DNA from: Opitutaceae bacterium
GTDB lineage: Bacteria; Verrucomicrobiota; Verrucomicrobiia; Opitutales; Opitutaceae
Length of the DNA: 10,184 bases
NCBI GenBank assembly: GCA_005787865.1
Contig: SXZN01000131.1
Coordinates: 1-10,184, forward strand
Reading direction: 5' to 3'
Positions within the stretch are counted from its first letter, which is position 1. The number at the start of each line of letters is the position of its first letter. The notes beneath the pieces were generated by a model, which was not told the DNA's origin, ran no database searches, and worked only from the letters and a program-made list of their open reading frames with translations. This document shows, in pieces, positions 1 to 7,527 of this stretch. The translations under genes were made by a program, and so were the position numbers.

Positions 1-1392
1 CGCCTGCCGGATCCACCACGTAGCGTAAGTAGAGAATTTATAACCGCGTCGGTATTCGAATTTTTCGACGGCTTTCATCAGACCCATGTTACCCTCTTGG
101 ATCAAATCGAGAAAAGAGAGACCACGGTTAGTGTATTTCTTGGCGATCGAGATGACGAGGCGGAGGTTGGCTTCGACCATCTCCGTTTTGGCCTTATGGG
201 CCTCCCGGATAAAGCCACGCGCGGTTTTAAGGGTGTCTATCAGGCCCTGGGGCGTGATGCGCATATCAATCTCGAGGTGCTTGAGCTTCGCGTTGACCGC
301 GCGCACATCAATCGCCGCATCTTTTTTAGATTTTGGATGCTTCGCCCGATGTAAATCATGGAAGCATTTCTCGACCTCTTGAATTTTCGGCCGCAATTCG
401 ATCAGGAAATCCTCAAACACTTTCAATTTGAAGAAATATTTAACGTAGCTCGCGCGCAGGACGTTATCGCGTTTTTTGAAGCGAATAATCGCGTTCTTCC
501 GAGCTTTTTCATCGCGAGCTTTCAGGGAATCATTCCAAGCTTCCGTGGCGATCTCGTCGTTGCTCCGAGTGATATCAACCAGCTTCTGGAGGTTTTTGAA
601 ATAGATGTCGCGGCTTTCGATTTTTTTATCGATGACCAGACGATCAAAACGCTCCGTGCGGAGCAGGAGTTTCTCGCCAAGATTAGCGAGATGCTTGCCG
701 ACGGGTCCGAGTGCAAAAAGCGCGGCTAACGCATTGATCTCTGCGGTCTCGATGCGCTTCGAGATTTCGACTTCCTGTTCGCGGGTCAGCAGGGGGACTT
801 GCCCCATTTGCTTGAGGTACATGCGGACCGGGTCATCGAGAATATCATTGTTTGAAGTGCGGGACTCTTCTTCTTCCGCCTCTTCTTGCCGCAGCTTGTA
901 ATTTTCAACTTCATCAGGATCGAGTATGTCGATTTCCAGATTCTGCAGAATGGAAATGACGTTTTCGATATCCTCCGGATTATCGACTGACTCGGGGAGC
1001 GCTTCGTTAATGTCAGCGTACGTGAGGTAGCCCTGTTCTTTGGACAGGCGGATCAGGTAGCGGATTTTTTCGTTAAGATCGCCAGAGAGATTTTCGAGAG
1101 CCTTTTCCTTGAATTCCTTGGTCGCGTCGGCGGTGGCCGCGAGTGGGGCGCTATGCTTGGTGGGCTCGGGATGTTTCCCGTGGGCCAAAGTTGAAGGCAC
1201 GAACGCTGGTGCAGTCGCGGCCGGTTTGGCGTGGGCGGTAACCGCCTTCACCAATTCTTGAGGCTTGGGCGCAGGGGGTGTATAGGGTTTTTCGTGAGCC
1301 TTGCCGGCGGGGGCAGGGGCATGCGATTTGACCGGCGCCTTTTTGGGGGCGGATTTGGGAGTGGGCTTGGCTTGCTTGGGATGGCTCGGCAT
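1..1392 (-). CDS. rpoD: RNA polymerase primary sigma factor RpoD (sigma-70), C-terminal part outside window
   Basis: This is the housekeeping sigma factor, which directs RNA polymerase to -35/-10 promoters. The 464 codons visible run from ATG at 1392 to the window edge. Residues 1-90 are a Lys/Pro/Ala/His-rich tail. Residues about 95-160 resemble region 1.1 ([20 protein letters not shown]). An acidic stretch follows (EEAEEEE, about 170-176). Region 1.2 starts near D186 ([22 protein letters not shown]). A long non-conserved region spans about 215-385. Regions 2.1-2.4 follow, with [20 protein letters not shown] near 429 and YATWWIRQA at the edge. Regions 3 and 4 lie outside the window. The start is fixed by an in-frame TAA upstream with no other ATG, GTG or TTG between; a GAGGAAG lies about 14 nt before it. 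The gene follows dnaG by 59 bp on the same strand, so co-transcription is likely. Identification is very secure. Confidence 0.97.
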   Translation of the reverse strand, partial: MPSHPKQAKPTPKSAPKKAPVKSHAPAPAGKAHEKPYTPPAPKPQELVKAVTAHAKPAATAPAFVPSTLAHGKHPEPTKHSAPLAATADATKEFKEKALENLSGDLNEKIRYLIRLSKEQGYLTYADINEALPESVDNPEDIENVISILQNLEIDILDPDEVENYKLRQEEAEEEESRTSNNDILDDPVRMYLKQMGQVPLLTREQEVEISKRIETAEINALAALFALGPVGKHLANLGEKLLLRTERFDRLVIDKKIESRDIYFKNLQKLVDITRSNDEIATEAWNDSLKARDEKARKNAIIRFKKRDNVLRASYVKYFFKLKVFEDFLIELRPKIQEVEKCFHDLHRAKHPKSKKDAAIDVRAVNAKLKHLEIDMRITPQGLIDTLKTARGFIREAHKAKTEMVEANLRLVISIAKKYTNRGLSFLDLIQEGNMGLMKAVEKFEYRRGYKFSTYATWWIRQA

Positions 1393-1451
1393 AACGTAAA
1401 TGATGGCTTCCTCTATGAGTTAGGATAGATCGGCTGACAATAGCAGCAAAG

Positions 1452-3320
1452 TCAGGAATCGAGGGTGAGCTTTGGCGGATGTTGCAGCTGTCGAATGATT
1501 TCGGCACGCTGTTTCAAGAGTGACGGAAGCTGACTGTCAAGGTCCGCGCCTTTAGTGGCTATTTCAAGTTCTATTTGCCGCACCTTGGGCTCAAGAAATC
1601 GTCGCTGCATGGAGCGTAATCCCTCATTTGCCATTTTTGCTAAATCATCATCGCCAGCCACTTCAAAAAGCAGGGAAGCAATGAGCGACTTTTCTGCTTC
1701 AGTCTCAAGGATTTGGTCAAGTTGTTCGCGACCAGCCCAACCGTTGTGAGCGGCCTCGGCCAAAATACGATCGAGGAGCAGGCCAGCTGGTTGTGATTGG
1801 TCGATCCATTCATGCGGCAATTGGCGAGCGAAGGCGTGCAACAGCGACTCATGGTGAAGGCAGAGAAAAAGTAAGTGGGCCTCGGCGGCTTTGGTCGAGG
1901 GGCCTGCGCTGAGGTTCACCGTTGGGGTGGCGGCGCTATGCGCGGGAGCAAAACGTGGACCGCTGCCGCGCAAAAGATAGGCCCGTAAGTCGCGTTCTAA
2001 AGCTGCTTGGGGCACGCGCAAATTTTGCGCGATCTCGCTGAGAAAAGACATGCGCGTTACGTCAGAGTCGGTTTGGGCAATGATCTCGTAAAGGGCCGTA
2101 GCCGCGCGCGATTTTTGTTCAGCCGAAGCCGTGGCGGCTTGGGGCAACAAGGATTGGCACGCAAAGGTCATGGCCGAGCAGGAGCTTTGCTTAACAGCGT
2201 CGTAGGCAGCCAAGCCGCGCTCCAAGAAAAGGAGATCAGGGTCCATTTTTTCAGCACCAGCCAACAGCAAGAAGCGAATTTCCAAGCCCGCTTTCAAGGC
2301 CATGGGGAGAAAGCGTAGCGCAGCTTTTTGCCCCGCGCTGTCACTATCAAAAAAACATTCTACTTGCGGATGGTAGCGGCGCAGCAGCGCCAACTGCCCT
2401 TCGGTAATCGACGTGCCTTGCGGGGCAATTGCCGTCCGCAGGCCTACGCTCCAACAGCGGAGGGCATCCAGTTGTCCCTCGACGAGCACGAAGGGATGTC
2501 CGTCCGTGGCGTGACTCCGCGCGCGGTCGAGATTAAAGAGCAAATTGCTCTTCGTGAAAATAGGTGTTTCCGGTGAGTTAACATATTTAGCCTCGCGGGC
2601 CGGATCATCCGCGGGGGTTAATTCCAGTTGCCGAGCGGTGAAGGCAACGATGCGACCTTGGTGGTCTCGAATCGGAATCATCAGCCGCCCGCGGAAGCGT
2701 GGGCGCAGCGCGCCGATGGTGAGCAGGGCCCCTTCGCGGGTGAAAAACAAGCCACACTGGCGCAAGGCTTCCTCGGTAAATTGGCGCTTCCACAGGGCCG
2801 CGGCGAGTCCGCTATCCTCAGGCGGGGCGAACCCGATTTTAAATTCCTCGGCCAATTCGAGCGTGAAGCGGCGATTTTTTACCCAATAAGTACGAATGAA
2901 TTCTCCATGAGGCGTCGCTGCCAAAAAAGCTTGCCGATAATAATCTGCCGCGAGGTCGTGGATATCAAAAATTTCCTGGCGCAATGAACGCGTCTCGGGC
3001 GAGGGTCCCCCTGAGCCCGCTTCGTACTCTAGGGTCACCCCAAAGCGCTGCGCGATCGCCTCCACCGCTTCGGTGAATGGGAGGCCCTCGGTCTCGATCA
3101 CAAAATTAATAACGTCGCCGGCTTTGCCGCAGCCAAAGCATTTGTAGAAGCCCTTGTCAGCGGAGACATTGAACGAGGGCGTTTTCTCTGAGTGAAAAGG
3201 ACAGAGTCCTTTGAAGCGCCCACCGCCGGCTTTTTTGAGCGTCACTACCCGGCCCACGACATCGTGGATGTTAACGCGATTTTTTAGATCGCGCAGACTG
3301 GAGGCTTTAATGACGGGCAC
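1452..3320 (-). CDS. dnaG: DNA primase DnaG
   Basis: DnaG synthesises RNA primers at the replication fork and works with the replicative helicase DnaB. The protein has 622 residues, a normal family length. The N-terminal CHC2 zinc-binding domain is intact, with ligands C40, H43, C61 and C64 (CPFH...CFGC). The RNA-polymerase-like core includes RFRGRLMIPIRDHQGRIVAF (210-229) and KYVNSPETPIF (245-255). The TOPRIM motifs are present as VEGQLDAL with E281 and FFDSDSAG with D325 and D327, the expected metal-binding acids. The C-terminal 150 residues would be the DnaB-binding region and are less conserved. The start is GTG at 3320: it places the N-terminus where family members begin, and no better start lies close by. 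The gene precedes rpoD, the classical dnaG-rpoD arrangement. rpsU is not seen upstream; instead there is a divergent gap. Confidence 0.97.
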   Translation of the reverse strand: MPVIKASSLRDLKNRVNIHDVVGRVVTLKKAGGGRFKGLCPFHSEKTPSFNVSADKGFYKCFGCGKAGDVINFVIETEGLPFTEAVEAIAQRFGVTLEYEAGSGGPSPETRSLRQEIFDIHDLAADYYRQAFLAATPHGEFIRTYWVKNRRFTLELAEEFKIGFAPPEDSGLAAALWKRQFTEEALRQCGLFFTREGALLTIGALRPRFRGRLMIPIRDHQGRIVAFTARQLELTPADDPAREAKYVNSPETPIFTKSNLLFNLDRARSHATDGHPFVLVEGQLDALRCWSVGLRTAIAPQGTSITEGQLALLRRYHPQVECFFDSDSAGQKAALRFLPMALKAGLEIRFLLLAGAEKMDPDLLFLERGLAAYDAVKQSSCSAMTFACQSLLPQAATASAEQKSRAATALYEIIAQTDSDVTRMSFLSEIAQNLRVPQAALERDLRAYLLRGSGPRFAPAHSAATPTVNLSAGPSTKAAEAHLLFLCLHHESLLHAFARQLPHEWIDQSQPAGLLLDRILAEAAHNGWAGREQLDQILETEAEKSLIASLLFEVAGDDDLAKMANEGLRSMQRRFLEPKVRQIELEIATKGADLDSQLPSLLKQRAEIIRQLQHPPKLTLDS

Positions 3321-3551
3321 CGGTTAGCTCTAATAGTCGAGCCGCAGGTTCGCCGAGCCTAAAATCAGCCAAGTGGAGAGCGGTGGCTGCGTCGCGCCGG
3401 TCGGCGGGCACCGATCACCGTCATAAAAGCCAAGTGAAAATACCATCCGGGCCGTGCTCAAAAATAATCCACTTTAAGATTAAACTTTTAACCGTCGTTG
3501 GGGTCTGTCACGTTGCGCCGCTTTAATGCTGATAAGATCGGTTTTATTTTT
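3321..3551. other. Divergent intergenic region between dnaG and the DUF362-like gene
   Basis: This 231-bp gap should hold the promoters of dnaG (leftward) and of the DUF362-like gene (rightward). A 9-bp direct repeat AGCCAAGTG occurs at 3367-3375 and 3428-3436, 61 bp apart; it may be chance. A weak rightward sigma-70-like pair is TTGGGG (3498-3503) and TTTAAT (3522-3527) with 18-bp spacing, about 25 bp before the ATG at 3552. I see no convincing leftward promoter, no RNA gene and no ORF that resembles a protein. Confidence 0.35.
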
Positions 3552-4604
3552 ATGCGCTTTCTCCCCTTACTCTCGATTGTTTTTATCGCTCTGCTTAGTG
3601 TGCTCCCTGCTTGGGCGGCGCCTAAAGTCACGCCGTCTGCTCCGGTGTGGGAGCATCGCCTCGTAGATTTTAGCGACGCTGATTATCGTTATGCCGTGGA
3701 GCAATTATTACAGGATTTTGAGCGATCATCTGGTCGGCAGCTTATCCCGCGCGCCAAGAAAAAAGTTGGGCTAAAAATTTATGCGGATTCTGGTCCGGGC
3801 TTGGCGACTCCCTTTGGCTTGGTGCGTGGCCTGATTGTGGCGCTGGAGAAGCGGGGCTTTGCCCGCGAAAATGTTTTTCTTGTCGGCCTCAACCCACTGC
3901 GGTTGCGACTCACCGGTTATTTGCCTTCGTTTTCAAGTGGGACGGTGCCGTTTCCTGGCCATCCCGTTTATGTGCTCGAGTCTGGAAAATTTTATGATCC
4001 GACCTGGTTTTATGATAGTCCGTTGCCGTCACGCTTTGATCCGGTGACCAATGATCGCGCGGTGGAAGCAGCCGCGGGGGGCAAGTCGACCACGACGACG
4101 GAGGAAGATCGCAAAAGTTTTCTGGCGACACCGCTTTTTCTGGATGCCGATTTTTGGATTAATTTACCCGTTTATACGGATCATCCGATTCTCGGAATTA
4201 ATGGGGCGCTGGTGAATGCCACGCTTTGGAATGCCAGCAATACCTTCCGCTTCTTTAAAAGCCCCGCCACCGCCCCGGCGGCCGTCGCCGAAATGGCCGC
4301 GATTCCTGAGCTGCGCGAAGGGTGGGCGCTCAATATTGCCAGTCTGCAGCTTTATCAGTTTATTGGCGGACCTTACTTTAATTCACTCTACACCAATTCA
4401 GAGCCGCAGCTTTTGATGAGTGCGGATCCAGTTATTCTAGACGCCCTCATGTTGCAGAAGCTTAATGCGGCGAGAAAGAAGGCGGGCTTTGAGCCCATCT
4501 CAGAGGACGACGCCCGTATGCTTGATTTTGCGCAACAACTCGGGGTGGGCACAAACAATCCTGCGCATGTCGTGTGGCAGCGCTCAGGCGGCAGTTCGCC
4601 TTAA
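3552..4604 (+). CDS. Secreted DUF362-like protein
   Basis: This is a predicted exported protein of 350 residues whose biochemical role is unknown. The ATG at 3552 gives a clear Sec signal peptide: basic MR, hydrophobic core from about residues 4 to 18, and a cleavage site after AWA (about 20-22). A TTG start 54 bases upstream would bury this signal and is rejected. The mature part shows a DUF362-like pattern: KVGLKIYADSGPGLATPFGL (71-90) followed by a helix, ADFWINLPVYTDHPILGING (199-218) followed by NATLWN, then IGGPYFN near 271 and a late SADPVILDALMLQKL (290-304). Many DUF362 proteins carry ferredoxin-type cysteine clusters, but this one has no cysteine at all. It converges with the SOUL gene, with 13 bp between the stop codons. 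The family assignment is from motif memory and is moderately sure. Confidence 0.7.
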   Translation: MRFLPLLSIVFIALLSVLPAWAAPKVTPSAPVWEHRLVDFSDADYRYAVEQLLQDFERSSGRQLIPRAKKKVGLKIYADSGPGLATPFGLVRGLIVALEKRGFARENVFLVGLNPLRLRLTGYLPSFSSGTVPFPGHPVYVLESGKFYDPTWFYDSPLPSRFDPVTNDRAVEAAAGGKSTTTTEEDRKSFLATPLFLDADFWINLPVYTDHPILGINGALVNATLWNASNTFRFFKSPATAPAAVAEMAAIPELREGWALNIASLQLYQFIGGPYFNSLYTNSEPQLLMSADPVILDALMLQKLNAARKKAGFEPISEDDARMLDFAQQLGVGTNNPAHVVWQRSGGSSP

Positions 4605-4617
4605 CGCGGAGTGATCG

Positions 4618-5163
4618 TTAGCCTCCGGTCGCGCGGGTGCGCACGGGGACATGAACTTCAAAGCGCTTCATGAAAAACGGAACGAAAGGTGCATTCCAGT
4701 ACACTGCGTAAGGTTCACCGGCGGCGGCTAAGTCCGGCTGGGTGGCTACCCAGGCGAGTAGCTTAGTGCGTGCCTCAATAAAATTTTCACGGGTGTAGCC
4801 CCCTCGTTCGCCGCGACTCGCGACTCGCCTTGGAGGCACGGTGATTATTTCGACCCCCGCTTCGTTCCCGGCTAATTTATTTTGTTCAGCCGGTGCGACC
4901 CAGAACAACATCGCGGCCCTCTCGATGCGGGCTTCGACCGGCGTGGTCATGGCGATTTTGTGTCGCGAGATGTAGCGGAAAAGCGGGCTGAAGAGATTAT
5001 CTGCGCCGTCGAAATAATTACCGCGCCCAGCTGCTTGGAGCAGGATACCAGCGGGTAAGGTTTTAACTTCGTTGCGGTCTGGCGGAGTCGGGGGGAAAGC
5101 GGCTTGGGCGGACATGGCAAGAGGGAGGGTGCAGAGGCTAAGAATTAGGCTAAGTTTAAGCAT
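4618..5163 (-). CDS. Secreted SOUL-family (heme-binding-like) protein
   Basis: This protein of 181 residues belongs to the SOUL/HBP family, named for animal heme-binding proteins; the function of bacterial members is poorly known. Family marks seen here are FRYISRHKIAMTTPVEARIE (62-81), an internal ENFIEARTKLLAWVA segment (127-140), and the terminal YWNAPFVPFFMKRFEVHVPV (155-174), which matches the usual Y-N-P-P...R-N-E-V ending. I chose the ATG at 5163 because it gives a Sec signal peptide (MLKLSLILSL then cleavage after SAQA, about 18-21). A longer reading from 5196 would add 11 residues before the signal. The cysteine in the signal (SLC) does not fit a lipobox, so a free periplasmic protein is more likely than a lipoprotein. 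It is divergent from nuoA, 95 bp away. Heme binding itself is not shown by the sequence. Confidence 0.83.
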   Translation of the reverse strand: MLKLSLILSLCTLPLAMSAQAAFPPTPPDRNEVKTLPAGILLQAAGRGNYFDGADNLFSPLFRYISRHKIAMTTPVEARIERAAMLFWVAPAEQNKLAGNEAGVEIITVPPRRVASRGERGGYTRENFIEARTKLLAWVATQPDLAAAGEPYAVYWNAPFVPFFMKRFEVHVPVRTRATGG

Positions 5164-5258
5164 ACCGCAGCGAAAACAAATTTGCTCTAAAAGCAACTGG
5201 CGCTGTCCGCTGAAAAATCCCCTTGAAGCAGGGCCCGCGATGCGCGCATCTTCTGGGC

Positions 5259-5633
5259 ATGGTTTCTGCCGATTATCTCCCTTTACTTATTCAAGTAGCG
5301 CTCGCCGCCGCCATTACCGTGGGGGTGGTCATGGCTAGCCAATTAATCGGGCAACGCTTTCGGCCGAACGCGATTAAGGACACTCCTTATGAGTGCGGGG
5401 TGCCGAGTGATGGCAGTACGCATACGCGCTTCGCGGTTAAATTTTACGTCACGGCGATGCTGTTTCTCTTGTTTGATATTGAGGTCGTTTTTCTGATTCC
5501 TTGGACTTTTGTCTACCGAGATTTTCTCGCTAACCATATTGCGATTCTTTCCCCCATGCTTTTCTTTTTGGGCGTCCTCGTCTTGGGCTTATTTTATGAG
5601 TTCAAGAAGGGCGCGCTGAATTGGGAAAAATAG
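5259..5633 (+). CDS. nuoA: NADH-quinone oxidoreductase subunit A (complex I, ND3-like)
   Basis: NuoA is a small membrane subunit of respiratory complex I, lying near the quinone site and the ND3 loop. The protein has 124 residues, the normal size, with three membrane segments at about 8-30, 60-83 and 95-116. Family signatures are KDTPYECGVPSDGS (40-53, with the ND3-loop cysteine C46), RFAVKFYVTAMLFLLFDIEV (58-77, with D73 and E75) and FYEFKKGALNWEK at the end. I chose the ATG at 5259; the frame is open from a TTG at 5223, but the extra 12 residues are not family-like. No Shine-Dalgarno is visible. The usual partner nuoB does not follow: the next gene is the diadenylate cyclase fusion 24 bp downstream. 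Complex I genes must be split in this genome, unless this is a stray extra copy. Confidence 0.95.
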   Translation: MVSADYLPLLIQVALAAAITVGVVMASQLIGQRFRPNAIKDTPYECGVPSDGSTHTRFAVKFYVTAMLFLLFDIEVVFLIPWTFVYRDFLANHIAILSPMLFFLGVLVLGLFYEFKKGALNWEK

Positions 5634-5657
5634 CTCTGCGCACGGCAAAATTAAACC

Positions 5658-7010
5658 ATGCGGTTAGATCGTTATATTTCGCGGGGTCGGATTCTTGATC
5701 TCGGGAGCGCGGACATGGAGGGGGCCCTCGTTGAATTGCTCAATCTCACGGTCGAGCGTTTTCCTGATTTGCATCGAGATAGTCTCTTGAAGGGCTTGCT
5801 GCGGCGGGAAAGCACGATGACCACTTACCTTGGCCTCGGGGTAGCCATGCCGCACGTACGGGTCAAGATGGGCCGGCGCTACGTGCTGGCGGTCGGGCGG
5901 AGTCATTATGGGATCCGCTACGATGGGGCGATGGAGAACGAGCCCGTGCGGCTCGTCTTCATGTTGATTGCGGATGAGAAAGCCCGCGATTATCTGCAAG
6001 TACTGGCCGCGTTGGCGCGCTTGTTGAAGGAGCAGGATTTCGTCGATAGTCTGGTGCAGGCCCCAGACCTGGAAACTCTCTACGATCGCCTTTTTATCGG
6101 GTTCGGCGGCATTGCGGCCAAGGCGGTAGCCGCTCCGCAAAGTCGCGTTAATCGAGTGGTCCTGCGCGAAGCGGAAAAAATCGCGCGCGGCAGTGATTGC
6201 ACTGGCTTGATGGTGTTCGGCGATACCTTTACGGGAAATTTTGAATCGCCGGCCTGGAAGACTTCGCTGAAAACAATTCTCGTCACCCGCAGCTTAACTG
6301 ATGCAGAGGATCACCCCGCTAAATTTACTGAGACCATTCAGGTGCGCTCCTTTTCAAGTCAGCGCATGGCTCAATTGCGCAGCGCGGTGCTCGTTGGTCT
6401 CACGCGTGGACTAATCGTATTTAACGATCGGATTTGCTGTGTTGGTGGGATGGCTGGCAGTAACCAGTTTGATACCATTGTGGTCGTCGACGTAGAGAAA
6501 GAATTTCAAACCTTGCTGACGGGGCAGGCTGATTTGTTACCAGGGGACGTGAAGCCAGAAGTGCTGGAGCGGGTCATCGCGGTAGCCACTGAATTAGCGG
6601 TCGAAGGCCGCGAGGGCCGGCCGGTCGGCTGTCTGTTTGTGGTGGGGGATAGTGAAAAAGTTGATAAATTGACCAAGCCGCTCGTGCTTAATCCATTTTA
6701 TGGCTATAAGGAGGAGGATCGGAATATTCTTAATCCTTTCATGGACGAAACCATCAAGGAATTTTCCTCCATCGATGGCGCTTTTGTTATCAGGGGTGAC
6801 GGGGTGGTGGAATCGGCGGGCTCACTTATTCAAGCAGCGGACTATAATCACAATTTGCCGAGTGGGCTGGGTTCACGTCATGCCGCCGCCGCTGCCATTT
6901 CCGTAGCGACCGATTGCATTGCCCTCGTGGTTTCTTCCAGTTCGGGGCAGGTTACTTTATTCCGCCGTGGGGTTATGATGGCGTTGACCGAAAAGCGAGT
7001 CAGCGCCTAG
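5658..7010 (+). CDS. PTS EIIA - pyruvate-kinase-C-like - diadenylate cyclase (DAC) fusion protein
   Basis: This protein of 450 residues has three parts. Residues 1-145 are a PTS EIIA type-2 (mannitol/fructose/Ntr) domain, with GLGVAMPHVRV placing the phospho-accepting histidine at H66; the second family histidine (HLxxLA) is Y112 here. Residues about 160-285 resemble the C-terminal alpha/beta domain of pyruvate kinase (SRVNRVVLREAEKIA..., LMVFGDTF). Residues about 300-450 are a DAC/DisA_N domain, which condenses two ATP into c-di-AMP: GREGRPVGCLFVVGD (317-331), NPFYGYKEEDRNILNP (345-360), DGA at 373-375, and GLGSRHAAAAAI (403-414). The usual RHR motif reads RHA, and the SEE-type motif reads SSSSG (426-430). 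No membrane segments are seen, so it should be cytoplasmic. A PK-like domain before DAC is known from archaeal DacZ/CdaM-type enzymes; adding EIIA suggests control by PTS phosphorylation. ATG at 5658 follows ATTAAACC. Probable co-transcription with nuoA. Confidence 0.87.
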   Translation: MRLDRYISRGRILDLGSADMEGALVELLNLTVERFPDLHRDSLLKGLLRRESTMTTYLGLGVAMPHVRVKMGRRYVLAVGRSHYGIRYDGAMENEPVRLVFMLIADEKARDYLQVLAALARLLKEQDFVDSLVQAPDLETLYDRLFIGFGGIAAKAVAAPQSRVNRVVLREAEKIARGSDCTGLMVFGDTFTGNFESPAWKTSLKTILVTRSLTDAEDHPAKFTETIQVRSFSSQRMAQLRSAVLVGLTRGLIVFNDRICCVGGMAGSNQFDTIVVVDVEKEFQTLLTGQADLLPGDVKPEVLERVIAVATELAVEGREGRPVGCLFVVGDSEKVDKLTKPLVLNPFYGYKEEDRNILNPFMDETIKEFSSIDGAFVIRGDGVVESAGSLIQAADYNHNLPSGLGSRHAAAAAISVATDCIALVVSSSSGQVTLFRRGVMMALTEKRVSA

Positions 7011-7049
7011 CGCTGAGCGCGGGGGTTCGGCTCGTTTTCAATATTACGC

Positions 7050-7071
7050 CTCGGGAGCCGAGCGGGTTTTT
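7050..7071 (+). terminator. Possible rho-independent terminator after the DAC fusion gene
   Basis: CTCGG (7050-7054) pairs with CCGAG (7058-7062) around a GAG loop. It is followed by CGGG and five T (7067-7071). An alternative longer-loop pairing uses TCGGCTC (7027-7033) with GAGCCGA (7055-7061). It lies 40 bp after the stop codon. The stem is short and the T run is offset from it, so the call is tentative. A further 6-bp inverted repeat, GCTGAC/GTCAGC, lies at 7084-7089 and 7114-7119. Confidence 0.4.
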
Positions 7072-7217
7072 CGTAGTCTTTTCGCTGACAGTTTTTTAGC
7101 TACTAGCGTGAGCGTCAGCTGGGGGGCTTCAGGCCGAATTTTTGCGGGCACTTCAGATTTAGGTTGCACGCTCCGCCTGCGCGGCTTTGCTCTCGACCCT
7201 TACACCTCATTAAAGCC

Positions 7218-7382
7218 ATGCAAGAAACTGTCACCCTAGAATGCACTGAAGCCCGCAAAGAAGGTAAGCCACCTTCGCGCTATCTCACGAAGCGTAATAA
7301 GAAGACCGTCACCGAGCGCATCGAGAAGAAGAAGTACAATCCCTTCCTCAAGCGCCACACGCTCCACAAAGAAATCAAGTAA
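7218..7382 (+). CDS. rpmG: Large ribosomal subunit protein bL33
   Basis: bL33 is a small basic protein of the 50S subunit near the E site. The 54 residues match the family throughout: VTLECTEA at the start, [10 protein letters not shown] (21-30), then [20 protein letters not shown] at the end, the signature terminus. Only one cysteine (C9) is present and the two CxxC pairs of zinc-binding L33 are absent, so this is the zinc-independent form. The frame is open upstream to 7164, but ATG at 7218 gives the normal family length and N-terminus. No Shine-Dalgarno is visible; ATTAAAGCC precedes the ATG. A strong terminator follows 23 bp later, so the gene is probably the last of its transcript or a single transcription unit. 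Confidence 0.96.
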   Translation: MQETVTLECTEARKEGKPPSRYLTKRNKKTVTERIEKKKYNPFLKRHTLHKEIK

Positions 7383-7404
7383 GGCATTTTTTGATTAAAA
7401 TTTT

Positions 7405-7436
7405 AAGGCCGGTTCCTCGCGGACCGGCCTTTTTTT
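7405..7436 (+). terminator. Rho-independent terminator of rpmG
   Basis: AGGCCGGT (7406-7413) pairs perfectly with ACCGGCCT (7423-7430) around a 9-nt loop, with an added A-T pair outside. A run of seven T (7430-7436) follows. It starts 23 bp after the rpmG stop codon. It is the clearest terminator in the window. Confidence 0.93.
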
Positions 7437-7527
7437 GCGAGTCATGGGCGCCTAGCGTTGTCCTCAGAGGTGATGGCCTCCGTTGGGGCTCAGCACCTGT
7501 GCTGCCGTGATCAACTAAAGGTCGGAC

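Noticed and set aside
358..729. 123-codon plus-strand frame inside rpoD
   Set aside because: It is the antisense shadow of the sigma-factor non-conserved region; the minus-strand reading is clearly RpoD.
1151..1507. 118-codon minus-strand frame spanning the dnaG-rpoD junction
   Set aside because: It overlaps the ends of both well-supported genes in another frame and shows no family motifs.
5664..6140. 158-codon minus-strand frame opposite the EIIA domain
   Set aside because: It is antisense to a strongly supported domain and has no recognisable motif of its own.
7491..7504. Inverted repeat CAGCAC-CT-GTGCTG
   Set aside because: The 2-nt loop is too tight for a good RNA hairpin and no context supports an operator; noted as probable chance.
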